Below are positions 8,729 to 17,660 of a stretch of DNA of 64,000 nucleotides, one piece after another. This DNA is from CAWVSB01 sp046710535 (GTDB taxonomy: Bacteria > Pseudomonadota > Gammaproteobacteria > Pseudomonadales > CAWVSB01). The notes under the pieces were generated by a model. The model ran no database searches. It worked only from the letters and a program-made list of their open reading frames with translations, and had not been told where the DNA came from. Numbering within the stretch: position 1 is the first letter of the stretch; each line of letters begins with the position of its first letter. The position numbers were made by a program, and so were the translations under genes. The DNA lies in the NCBI GenBank assembly GCA_046710535.1, contig JBKEHH010000005.1, positions 1-64,000 on the forward strand. The letters are read 5' to 3'.

Positions 8729-8853
8729 ATCAAAACATCCAAAATTCGTTATTTATTCATTCTAACAGGGTGTTGGCTAATAAATCAGCACCGATTTAGT
8801 GCTATTTATCATCTTTGCAAATCGTAAGAGGAGGAGGATATCGACTAATTTAC

Positions 8854-9774
8854 TTAGCCGAGCACTTCATTTTGCATTAAGGCAATCGTTGCGCCGTCGG
8901 GATCTGATAACAAAGTAACCCACGGATCGCTATCACTGCCTTTTTTCCCGGTCTCAAAGACAACTGGTGGCATCGAAAAATTCACGCCCTCGGCTAATAA
9001 ATCCTGATAGCTCTGTTGCACATCTTCGACTTCTAAGGCAAGACGATTAAAACCTAGATTATTAGCTACCTGATATGTTTGCGTGCCAGCGGTTGCCGGC
9101 AAATCCCACTGCTGTAATTGCAAGCCACAGTCAGCATGACGGCCGGGTAACTGCAGACGCACAGTTTTTAACTTTATCTTACCGGCAATACCATAAGATC
9201 TGCCCGTACCCTCTTGCTCCCAAACCTCTGAAACTATCTCGAAACCAAAATGTTGTTGATACCAACGCATAGATATTTCTATGTTGCTGCAGTTAATATT
9301 GACAAACCATAGCTCAGGTTCACCAATACCTTCAATAAATTGGTAGATACTGCCGTCGGCATTTAACGCACAAAAAAAGTGCTCGTCGGTATGCTTATCA
9401 ATTTTTGGCTCGTCAAAAATCTCTACCCCTACATCTTTTAGCTGTTGATATATTTCATCCAAATTAGGAACTTTAATAGCAATCCGAGAAATACCCGCGT
9501 TATTGGCTCGCGCATAAGGCGCTAGCGTTGCTATCGGATGCTCCCATTCGACTAACTGAAAGGTAGTGGCATTAAGATTTTCTGAAATACTATTAAATCG
9601 ATAACCACGCCACTTAACCGAAGATTCAATCCCAATCGGCAATCCATCTTGAGCGGCAACCTGAATATGCCCGACATTGCGCATTTTTAGACTTTCAGTA
9701 TGAAAACGCAGCCCTTGATTTACTGAACTGACATTCAAATTTACATGAGCAATTTTCTTGGCCGAGATAGTCAT
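8854..9774 (-). CDS. Double VOC (glyoxalase/dioxygenase-fold) protein
   Basis: 306 residues in two VOC units: residues about 7-135 ('KIAHVNLNVSSV' onward) and about 152-300 ('LWFVNINCSNIEISMRWYQQ'). Paired VOC units occur in extradiol dioxygenases and in glyoxalase-like lyases. Candidate metal ligands such as the His in 'AHVNLNV' and Glu in 'LVEWEHP' can be seen in the first unit, but I could not line up a full His-His-Glu dioxygenase set. Call it a VOC family protein of unknown substrate. Confidence 0.78.
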   Translation of the reverse strand: MTISAKKIAHVNLNVSSVNQGLRFHTESLKMRNVGHIQVAAQDGLPIGIESSVKWRGYRFNSISENLNATTFQLVEWEHPIATLAPYARANNAGISRIAIKVPNLDEIYQQLKDVGVEIFDEPKIDKHTDEHFFCALNADGSIYQFIEGIGEPELWFVNINCSNIEISMRWYQQHFGFEIVSEVWEQEGTGRSYGIAGKIKLKTVRLQLPGRHADCGLQLQQWDLPATAGTQTYQVANNLGFNRLALEVEDVQQSYQDLLAEGVNFSMPPVVFETGKKGSDSDPWVTLLSDPDGATIALMQNEVLG

Positions 9775-10358
9775 ATATTCCTTTTTATGATCAAAATAGC
9801 GTCAATTAAGAAAAATAGGCAGTGCAATTTACTATATTTAGCATAGTCGTTATTCTTAGACTCGCAAAGGGAATGCTAATAGCGTGCTTAGATACGGACT
9901 GAATAAATGACTTTGCCATCAACTAGATTAGTTAAAGTGCAATGATTTTGAGCGCGATCAACTAGCCTTTAATCTTACCGCTCGCACATAGCGCTATCAC
10001 ACCGTAAAAATATCAACGTAATCGCCGCCTTGCTTATTGGCGGTTGTGCGCTCAGCTTATGCATTGAAAATCACCACTTTGGTGCACGCTTGCGGCGCAG
10101 TGAATCTATCACCGCCAAATTGTGTTCACATTGTCACTACGGACAGCGATTTCACATCATAAGGTAGCAAACGACCGATAATCGTCTGCCATATTGATAG
10201 GCCCCGAGAAATTCCGGCTTTAGTGAACCGCCAGGCTCCCATTACCGTATTATTGTGGGTATAATTACGGGCCAACTTCGACTTTAATAGCCGGCAAATA
10301 CAGGTAATCTTCAGCTTTTCATGTGCTATTAACTAAATATAAAAAGAGACGAAAAACT
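9775..10358. other. 584-base gap with probable decayed coding sequence
   Basis: No intact gene. On the minus strand from an ATG at 10242 one frame reads 38 codons ('MGAWRFTKAGISRGLSIWQ...'), meets TGA at 10126-10128, continues 22 codons to TAA at 10057-10059, then 19 codons ('AERTTANKQGGDYVDIFTV') to TGA-TAG at 9994-9999. The stop-separated pieces look protein-like, so I read this as an eroded gene of unrecognised family. The remainder (9775-9990) shows nothing. The promoter of the downstream acyl-CoA synthetase must also lie here. Confidence 0.4.
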
Positions 10359-11987
10359 ATGCGCGGATTAATGATGGACATGCCATTAACATTACAAATG
10401 TTGATGAGACATGCGGAACAAGTAAACCCAACTACCGAAATTGTATCAGTTACCAGTGACAACCCACGCCATCGCTATACCTTTAAAGACGCATTTAACC
10501 GTACCCGTCAACTTGCTAATGCACTTAAAAAGCTAGGCGTAGAGCAAGGCGACTTTATTGGCACTTTGGCATGGAACGACTATCGCCATTTTGAGATTTA
10601 CTTTGCTACTGGCTGTGGTGGTGCTATTTGCCACACGATTAACCCAAGGTTATTCCCCGAACAAATTGAATACATCGTTAACCATGGCGAAGACAAATGG
10701 TTAATGGTAGATCCAGATTTCGTGCCCTTACTAGAGCAGTTAGAAGATAAGTTACCAGCCGTGCAGGGCTATATCGTATTAACCAGCAAAGACAATATGC
10801 CGGCGACTAAACTGAGCAATGTACACTGCTATGAAGAGCTCATCGCCGGCGAAAGCACTGAATTCAACTGGCCAGAAATTGACGAAAATGATGCCTGTGG
10901 CATGTGTTACACCTCAGGTACTACCGGTAATCCAAAAGGTGTAGTTTACTCACATCGCGCCTTAGTGCTGCATACCTATGCTGGCTGCATGCCCGATGTG
11001 ATGAATATTTCTATTCGCGACACCATTATGCCAATCGTGCCAATGTTTCATGTTAACGCTTGGAATATGCCATACGCCGCCGCTATGGTTGGCTGCAAAT
11101 TGGTATTCCCTGGCTCCCATATGGGCAATCCAGAAACACTTCAAAACCTCATTGAAGAAGAGCAAGTCACCTTCTCAGCAGGAGTGCCAACTGTTTGGTT
11201 AGGCCTATTAGCCTATTTAGCCAAAACTGAAAAACAAATCACCAGCCTTGAGCGAGTGGTAGTTGGCGGCGCCGCTTGCCCGCTATCTATTATGGAAGAC
11301 TTTGAAAACAAACATGACGTTTACACCCATGTTGGTTGGGGTATGACTGAAATGAGCCCATTGGGCACATTAAATTCACTGCCGCGCCCACGTGAAAGCT
11401 ATACCGATGTGGAATATGCCAGTGCTCGCGTCAGGGCGGGACGTCCGGTTTGCGGCGTAGAAATGAAAATTGTTGACGAAGACAACAACGAGCTACCTTG
11501 GGATGGTATTGCCTTTGGTACATTGAAAGTGCGTGGCCCTTGGATTTGCGCTGAATATTTTAAATTAGACAAAAGCGCCAGCGACGATGATGGCTGGTTT
11601 GATACCGGCGACGTAGCAAATATTAACGCTGACGGCAGTATGCAGATAACTGACCGCACTAAAGACGTGATTAAATCTGGCGGAGAATGGATTAGCTCGA
11701 TTGAACTGGAAAACTGTGCGGTCGACCACCCAGCAGTGGCAGAAGCTGCTGTAATCGGCGCCTATCACCCTAAGTGGAGCGAACGTCCTTTACTAATTGT
11801 GGTTAAAAATGAAGGCATGGATATAGACAGAGATAGCATGCTGGAATTTATGACCGATAAAGTTGCTAAATGGTGGCTGCCTGAGGATGTTGTCTTTATT
11901 GACGAACTACCTCACACCGCTACCGGTAAAATACAAAAAGTAAAATTGCGCGAGCATTTTGCTGACTACAAATTCCCGAATACCTAA
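10359..11987 (+). CDS. Fatty-acyl-CoA synthetase (AMP-forming)
   Basis: Adenylate-forming ligase of 542 residues that activates a carboxylic acid with ATP and CoA. The phosphate loop 'YTSGTTGNPKGVVYSH', the 'GWGMTEMSP' motif, the hinge 'DRTKDVIKSGGEWIS' and the catalytic Lys in 'TGKIQKVKLRE' are all present. The start is the ATG at 10359 ('MRGLMMDMPL', typical of this branch), not the GTG 12 codons earlier. It is followed 36 bases later by an acyl-CoA dehydrogenase, so the pair probably activates and oxidises the same acid; medium-chain acids are a reasonable guess. Confidence 0.92.
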   Translation: MRGLMMDMPLTLQMLMRHAEQVNPTTEIVSVTSDNPRHRYTFKDAFNRTRQLANALKKLGVEQGDFIGTLAWNDYRHFEIYFATGCGGAICHTINPRLFPEQIEYIVNHGEDKWLMVDPDFVPLLEQLEDKLPAVQGYIVLTSKDNMPATKLSNVHCYEELIAGESTEFNWPEIDENDACGMCYTSGTTGNPKGVVYSHRALVLHTYAGCMPDVMNISIRDTIMPIVPMFHVNAWNMPYAAAMVGCKLVFPGSHMGNPETLQNLIEEEQVTFSAGVPTVWLGLLAYLAKTEKQITSLERVVVGGAACPLSIMEDFENKHDVYTHVGWGMTEMSPLGTLNSLPRPRESYTDVEYASARVRAGRPVCGVEMKIVDEDNNELPWDGIAFGTLKVRGPWICAEYFKLDKSASDDDGWFDTGDVANINADGSMQITDRTKDVIKSGGEWISSIELENCAVDHPAVAEAAVIGAYHPKWSERPLLIVVKNEGMDIDRDSMLEFMTDKVAKWWLPEDVVFIDELPHTATGKIQKVKLREHFADYKFPNT

Positions 11988-12023
11988 CATCAAAATTTAT
12001 TAAACGTATTAGAGATAGAAATT

Positions 12024-13781
12024 ATGACTGATTACAATGCGCCGGTTAAAGACATGCTATTTACCATGAAGCACCTAGCAGGCCTTGACCAAGTTGCACA
12101 GCTGCCAGGTTATGAGGAGGCGTCTGAAGACTTGGTAACTGCCATTGTTGAAGAAGCAGCTCGCTTTAGCGGTCAAGTACTAGCACCAATAAACGCAATT
12201 GGTGACGAGCACGGCTCAAAAATCGAAGGCGATGGTGTGGTAACACCGCCCGGCTTTAAAGAAGCTTATCAGCAATATGTAGACGGTGGTTGGAGTAGCT
12301 TAGCTGGCGACCCTCAATACGGTGGTCAGGGCTTACCTGAATTAGTAGCCGCCCCACTAGGCGAAATGGTAGCGGCAGCAAATATGTCATTTAGTTTAGC
12401 GCCGCTGTTGTCAGCCGGAGCATTAAACGCGCTATTGTCACACGCTAGCAACGACTTATTAGCCACTTATGCTGAAAAAATGACTAGCGGTCAGTGGTCA
12501 GGAACAATGAATTTAACTGAGCCTCAAGCGGGCTCAGACTTATCCTTAGTGCGATCCAAAGCAATCCCTAGCGGCGACCACTATTTAATTTCTGGACAAA
12601 AAATCTATATCACCTGGGGTGATCATGATATGGCCGAGAACATTATTCACTTAGTACTGGCACGCCTACCTGACGCCCCTGAAGGCACCCGCGGTATTTC
12701 ATTGTTTGTTGTACCTAAGTTTTTAGTTAACGATGATGGCAGCCTTGGTGAACGCAACGATGCCTACGCCGTATCGCTTGAACATAAGCTAGGCATCCAC
12801 GCCAGCGCTACTTGCACTATGAGCTTTGGTGACAATGGCGGCGCAGTGGGTTACTTAGTTGGCCAAGAAAACGCTGGCCTAGCCCATATGTTTACTATGA
12901 TGAACCACGCTCGTATCGGCGTTGGCGGCCAAGGCCTAAGCATCTCGGATCGCGCCTATCAGGATGCTGTTTGGTACGCTAAAGATCGCGTACAGGGCGG
13001 TGGCAAAACAATTATTAACCACCCTGACGTGCGTCGCATGTTAATGGTAATGCGCGCCAGCACTGAAGCTATGCGCGCTCTGCTTTACTCGACTTACGCC
13101 CATACTGACCACGCTCACAAGAACACAGATGAAGAGGCTGCTAAAGCAAGTAGCAAAAGAGCCGATTTAATGACTCCAGTGGTCAAGGGTTGGTGTACTG
13201 AAATGTCTAACGAAATCACCTCGCTGGGCATACAAGTATATGGCGGCATGGGTTTCGTTGAAGAAACAGGTGTTGCCCAACATTACCGTGACTCACGTAT
13301 TCTTGCTATTTACGAAGGTACCAATGGCATCCAAGCAATGGATTTGATTGGCCGTAAGCTGACTCGAGACGGCGGCGCCGGTTACCAAGCGCTTATTGCT
13401 GATATGGAAGAAACGCTAGTCGCTGTAAAAGCTGAAGGCGAAAAACTAGCGGCTATCGCTACTCGTCTGACAGCTGGCATTGCTACTATTAAGCAAGCCG
13501 TTGCTTGGGCCTTAGACAATAAAAATGGCGACGAGTTAAACAGCGCATCGTTTAACCTGCTAATGCTAACTGGCTACATTTGTGGCGGCTGGCATATGGC
13601 TCGCGCAGCTGTTGCCGCTAACCAAGTGATTGCAGCTGGCGAAACTGATAGCTTTTACCCCAATAAGATTATCACTGCTGGCTTTTATGCTGACCACTTA
13701 ATGCCACGCGCAACTGGTCATCTAGAGATTTTGCTAGCTGGTAGCGCTAACGTAATGGACTTAGCTGAAGGCGATTTTTAA
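12024..13781 (+). CDS. Acyl-CoA dehydrogenase, long (about 585 residues) type
   Basis: Belongs to the 580-600-residue acyl-CoA dehydrogenases with an extra C-terminal helical domain (from about residue 460), common in Pseudomonas-like fatty-acid oxidation. The FAD segment 'NLTEPQAGSDLSLVRSKA' and the flavin/substrate block 'YGGMGFVEETGVAQHYRDSRI' followed by 'IYEGTNGIQAMDLIGRK' are clear. It sits between the acyl-CoA synthetase (36 bases upstream) and a small conserved gene (41 bases downstream), in one transcription direction. A paralogue lies at 25573-27357. Confidence 0.93.
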   Translation: MTDYNAPVKDMLFTMKHLAGLDQVAQLPGYEEASEDLVTAIVEEAARFSGQVLAPINAIGDEHGSKIEGDGVVTPPGFKEAYQQYVDGGWSSLAGDPQYGGQGLPELVAAPLGEMVAAANMSFSLAPLLSAGALNALLSHASNDLLATYAEKMTSGQWSGTMNLTEPQAGSDLSLVRSKAIPSGDHYLISGQKIYITWGDHDMAENIIHLVLARLPDAPEGTRGISLFVVPKFLVNDDGSLGERNDAYAVSLEHKLGIHASATCTMSFGDNGGAVGYLVGQENAGLAHMFTMMNHARIGVGGQGLSISDRAYQDAVWYAKDRVQGGGKTIINHPDVRRMLMVMRASTEAMRALLYSTYAHTDHAHKNTDEEAAKASSKRADLMTPVVKGWCTEMSNEITSLGIQVYGGMGFVEETGVAQHYRDSRILAIYEGTNGIQAMDLIGRKLTRDGGAGYQALIADMEETLVAVKAEGEKLAAIATRLTAGIATIKQAVAWALDNKNGDELNSASFNLLMLTGYICGGWHMARAAVAANQVIAAGETDSFYPNKIITAGFYADHLMPRATGHLEILLAGSANVMDLAEGDF

Positions 13782-13822
13782 TCGTCTTTTAATTGCTTAA
13801 TTAACTTAACAGCGGAAAAACT

Positions 13823-14191
13823 ATGGAACAGAACGACAGCGAAATGACTATGGACGCGAGTGACTTATATCGCGAAGATACTTTTACCGATCGCAAGGTT
13901 GGCACTATTCGCCGCCTTACTCCAGTTACCGCTAATGGCGCTGATGATGCAAGTCGTGTTGTTATCTACAGTGGTGAAACACAAATCATGACGCCTGGCG
14001 GCGCACTGCCTCTTAACTTTGAAATCCCGGCGGCTGACTTAAGTAAAGCCAGCGAGAAATTCGGTATGGAAGCACAAGTAGCCTTAGAGAAAACCGTAAA
14101 ACAAATTGAAGAGATGCGCCGTGAGCAAGCGTCTTCAATTATTGTGCCTGGACAAGGTGGCGGACCAGCCGGTGGGCTAAGTGGTTATTAG
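13823..14191 (+). CDS. Conserved small cytoplasmic protein of unknown function
   Basis: 122 residues, no signal or membrane segment. An acidic N-terminus is followed by 'DLYREDTFTDRKVGTIRRLT' and 'GETQIMTPGGALPLNFEIPA', then a charged helix ('EEMRREQAS') and a Gly-rich end. I have the impression that similar proteins occur in other gammaproteobacteria, but I cannot name a domain. It follows the acyl-CoA dehydrogenase after 41 bases and is probably in the same transcript, which hints at a role linked to lipid metabolism. An ATG eight codons in is an alternative start. Confidence 0.7.
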   Translation: MEQNDSEMTMDASDLYREDTFTDRKVGTIRRLTPVTANGADDASRVVIYSGETQIMTPGGALPLNFEIPAADLSKASEKFGMEAQVALEKTVKQIEEMRREQASSIIVPGQGGGPAGGLSGY

Positions 14192-14210
14192 AAGATAGCT
14201 TTTGCCATAT

Positions 14211-14471
14211 TTAACACCTGCTCGCTTCTTTTTCCGGACGCTTCAATAACTCTTCAATATTAGCCGATAACACTCAGTAACCGACATTGCCATAAAGCGT
14301 TTGACAGCCGCCGCCCATCACATAAGACGGGCTGCCCTTGATAGCATTTTGCTTGGCCTGCTGATAATCACTCATTAGTGCAGCAATCGCTTCACCGTTA
14401 TTAACACTAGTTTTTAATAGCGTCACATCTAAGCCGCTGCTTTGGTATTTATCAGTAAACCAAAATACCAC
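14211..14471 (-). pseudogene. C-terminal remnant of a DsbA-family oxidoreductase
   Basis: The minus-strand frame reads about 65 residues ending 'GSPSYVMGGGCQTLYGNVGY' and then TGA at 14274-14276; beyond the stop the same frame continues 'VLSANIEELLKRPEKEAS' to TAA at 14211-14213. This is the C-terminal third of a DsbA/FrnE-like protein, where 'LYGNVGYR' normally continues without a stop, so TGA most simply replaces CGA (Arg). The N-terminal two thirds, including the CxxC site, are absent: the frame begins immediately after, and in frame with, the stop codon of the RND pump gene. Non-functional. Confidence 0.8.
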
Positions 14472-17400
14472 CTAACTTTGGTTTATCCCCAATGCTGTTT
14501 TTAATTTCTTACGGGCACCGCCACGCCATTTTTTTTGTGCTTTAAGCGCATCATCTAACATCAGATATATGCACGGCACCAGAAACAAGGTAATTGCGGT
14601 TGCAAACAACACACCAAACGATAATGAAATAGCCATTGGTACAAAAATCATGGTGGCTAGACTGGAGGTAGATATAAGCGGTACTAAGCCAACAAAGGTT
14701 GTCGCCGACGTCAGCACAATAGGTCTAAATCTTGCGCTACCAGCGGTTAACACCGCCTCTTCAATAGGCGTGCCTGAACGTACTTGGCGATTAATATAAT
14801 CAACCAACACTAAGCTTGCGTTAACCACAACCCCTGACAATGCCATAATACCCAGTAGCGAGAAGAAGACTAAATCCCATCCCATAATATAATGCCCAAT
14901 AATTGCACCCATCGCGCCGAACGGAATAACACTCATAATAACGAGCGGCTGCAAATATGAGCGCAGCGGAATAGCGAGTAAGGCATAAATGATCAGCATT
15001 GCCATAAGCGCCAAACTGCCCATCGCACCCATGGCTTCCATGCTCTCTTCAGCTTCACCAGCAACCGCAAAACTAACCCCAGGAAAACGCTCTTTTATCT
15101 CTGGTAAAGCAGAGTTGTTTAGTGACGCTAATATTTTTTCTGGGGTGGTAACCGTTCGATCTAAATTAGCCTGGACCCGAATAACTCGCTGACCATCTTC
15201 GCGCTTAATATCAGCGTAACCGATACCCAGCTCAACTTTCGCTACCGAACTAAAGGGAACTTCGATACCGTCTTTCGTGCGGATACGCATCTCTTCCAAG
15301 TCACCCAAGGAAACCCGTTCATTTTCAGGGTATCGCACCATAACTTTAATATCTTCACGTCCGCGTTGAATGCGCTGCACTTCAAAACCATAAAAGGCAT
15401 GACGTACTTGCATTGCTAAATCGGCTGCCGTTAAACCCAAATTACGCGCCTCCGGTAACAGTGTTAATTTAACTTCTTGCTTGCCTCCTCTAAATGTATC
15501 TGACACGTCGTAGACACCATCATAAGCAGTAATAGCCGTACGCAGCATAGCCGTCGCCTGCTTGATTTCTTCCATACTAGTGCCGCGCACCTGTAAATCT
15601 ATTGGCATACCCGCAGAGAACGTTGACACATCAAAAGTAAGCTCTACCGCATCTGCCACTGGCCCGGTTAGCTCACGCCAACGCAAGCCAAATACTGCCG
15701 GCGGGGTACCCGAATAATTAGGCGGTAAATTTAATTCAATCGCCACTTCGGCAATATTACTACCACCGGATTTATCTAAACTCATTGAGTTTTTTTCAAA
15801 ATGAGTGCCAATGGACGCCATTACATGTGCAATTTTGCTATCTTCACCCAGCTCTAAATCTGCGTCTAACTCTATCTGTAACAACTTAGCACCACGCTGT
15901 AATTGCAACACTGCTTTTTCCGTTGTCTCAACCGGGGTACCTTCGGGCATAGTTAACATGGCATTAATTCTAGTACCGTCTACCGATGGGAAGAATTGAA
16001 ACACAATGCGCCCACTAGCCATCATCGCAACAATAATAATCAATATTGCAACGGCAATTGAGGCGGTGAAATAACGCCATTCAAGCGCTTTTGCTAATAA
16101 TGGTTGGTAACGATTATTGGCAACATCATCCAGCCAACTAGCAAACCGGTCTTGTACCTTGCCCCACCAACGGCCAATGGCTAAACCCTTTTTCTCTCGC
16201 TCAGAGCTGTGCGCTAAATGCATAGGTAAAATAAGCTGCGATTCAATAACACTGAAGAATAAGGTTAATAGCGATACAATACCGATACCGGCAAAGAATG
16301 GCCCCAGGTTGGTGGGGATAAACATAATCGGCATAAACGCTGCCATGGTAGTCAATACGCCAAAAATAACCGGCACTGACACTTCATAAGTGCCGTCAAT
16401 AGCCGCTTGACGCGGAGTCTTACCCATCTGCTGATGAGCATGCACGCGTTCGCCCACAACGATCGCATCATCTACTAAAATACCCAGTACTAAAATGACG
16501 CCCATCACAGACAAAGTACTAATTGAAACATTTAATAACGGGAATAACATAACGGTTCCCATCAATGCGATAGGGATACCGATCGCTACCCAGATCGCTA
16601 ATCGCAGCTTTAAGAATAGTGCCAGCACTAATAGTACTAAACACAAACCGCTAATCGCGTTATTGGAGAGCACATCGAGACGGTCGACTAAGTCTTGTGA
16701 CTCATCTAACCAAATTGTTTGGGTAATACCCTCAGGTAAGGTCTGTTCAGCGGCGGCTACATAGCCTTTTACCTTACTAGCAATATCTAATACATCTTCA
16801 TGGCCAACTCGCTTTACCACCACCACCGCTGCCGGCTCGCCATTAAAGGAGGCTCGCAAGTCAGTATCTTTAAAACCATCAATAATTGTCGCGATATCAC
16901 TTAGTAAAACATTAGATCCGTCGGGCCGTGTCAACACCACAAGTCGCTCTAGGTCACGGCCATTTTTTGCTTTGGTTGCAGTACGTAATAGAATCTCACC
17001 ATCTTCGGTTTTAATTGTGCCTCCAGGCAAGTCATAAGAATTATTTTGTATAGCCTCACCAACTTGCTGCAGGGTTAAGCCAAACCGACGCAGACTTTGC
17101 TCAGACACTTCTATAGATATTTCATAGGGCCGCACATACATCAAAGTAACTTGTGACACACCATCGAACTCTAGTAAGTCTTCGCGCATTCTTTCAGCAA
17201 GCTCTTTCAAAGTGCGCTCGTCCGCGTCCCCCGACAAAGCCACTTGCAAGACATTAGTAATGACCTGTACTTCAGAGATTATTGGGGTTTCAATTTGATC
17301 GGGAAAGCTATCGATACCATCAACTTTGCTTTTTATTTGATCGAGTACCTTGTCTTTGTCAGCACTTTTTTCAAGCTCAGCCACTACCGAACAAATGCCT

Positions 17401-17660
17401 TCGCTGGCACTAGAATTAATATGTTTAATACCTATCTCGCCATCAATCGCTTCTTCGATGCGCATACAAATTGCGTTTTCAACATCAATAGGGGACGCCC
17501 CGGGGTGCACCACCGAAATACTGATGGAGTTGATATCCATGTTCGGAAATTCTTCTTGATGAATTTTCGGTAGTGCCGACAGACCTCCGATAATCAAGAT
17601 CCACATGAATAAATTTGTAGCAACTTTGTTATCAACAAACCAGGTGATTATACCTTTCAC
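14472..17660 (-). CDS. RND efflux pump, inner-membrane permease
   Basis: 1062 residues with two repeated halves, each of one helix, a large periplasmic loop and a cluster of helices (12 in total). The proton-relay Asp pair is in 'GILVDDAIVVGE' of TM4. It belongs to the broad HAE1/AcrB-like superfamily of drug or lipophile exporters. The start is GTG at 17660, overlapping the adaptor's TGA by three bases, so the two are translationally coupled. No outer-membrane channel gene is nearby, so a shared TolC-type channel is expected. Its stop codon directly abuts a DsbA-family remnant. Confidence 0.93.
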   Translation of the reverse strand: MKGIITWFVDNKVATNLFMWILIIGGLSALPKIHQEEFPNMDINSISISVVHPGASPIDVENAICMRIEEAIDGEIGIKHINSSASEGICSVVAELEKSADKDKVLDQIKSKVDGIDSFPDQIETPIISEVQVITNVLQVALSGDADERTLKELAERMREDLLEFDGVSQVTLMYVRPYEISIEVSEQSLRRFGLTLQQVGEAIQNNSYDLPGGTIKTEDGEILLRTATKAKNGRDLERLVVLTRPDGSNVLLSDIATIIDGFKDTDLRASFNGEPAAVVVVKRVGHEDVLDIASKVKGYVAAAEQTLPEGITQTIWLDESQDLVDRLDVLSNNAISGLCLVLLVLALFLKLRLAIWVAIGIPIALMGTVMLFPLLNVSISTLSVMGVILVLGILVDDAIVVGERVHAHQQMGKTPRQAAIDGTYEVSVPVIFGVLTTMAAFMPIMFIPTNLGPFFAGIGIVSLLTLFFSVIESQLILPMHLAHSSEREKKGLAIGRWWGKVQDRFASWLDDVANNRYQPLLAKALEWRYFTASIAVAILIIIVAMMASGRIVFQFFPSVDGTRINAMLTMPEGTPVETTEKAVLQLQRGAKLLQIELDADLELGEDSKIAHVMASIGTHFEKNSMSLDKSGGSNIAEVAIELNLPPNYSGTPPAVFGLRWRELTGPVADAVELTFDVSTFSAGMPIDLQVRGTSMEEIKQATAMLRTAITAYDGVYDVSDTFRGGKQEVKLTLLPEARNLGLTAADLAMQVRHAFYGFEVQRIQRGREDIKVMVRYPENERVSLGDLEEMRIRTKDGIEVPFSSVAKVELGIGYADIKREDGQRVIRVQANLDRTVTTPEKILASLNNSALPEIKERFPGVSFAVAGEAEESMEAMGAMGSLALMAMLIIYALLAIPLRSYLQPLVIMSVIPFGAMGAIIGHYIMGWDLVFFSLLGIMALSGVVVNASLVLVDYINRQVRSGTPIEEAVLTAGSARFRPIVLTSATTFVGLVPLISTSSLATMIFVPMAISLSFGVLFATAITLFLVPCIYLMLDDALKAQKKWRGGARKKLKTALGINQS

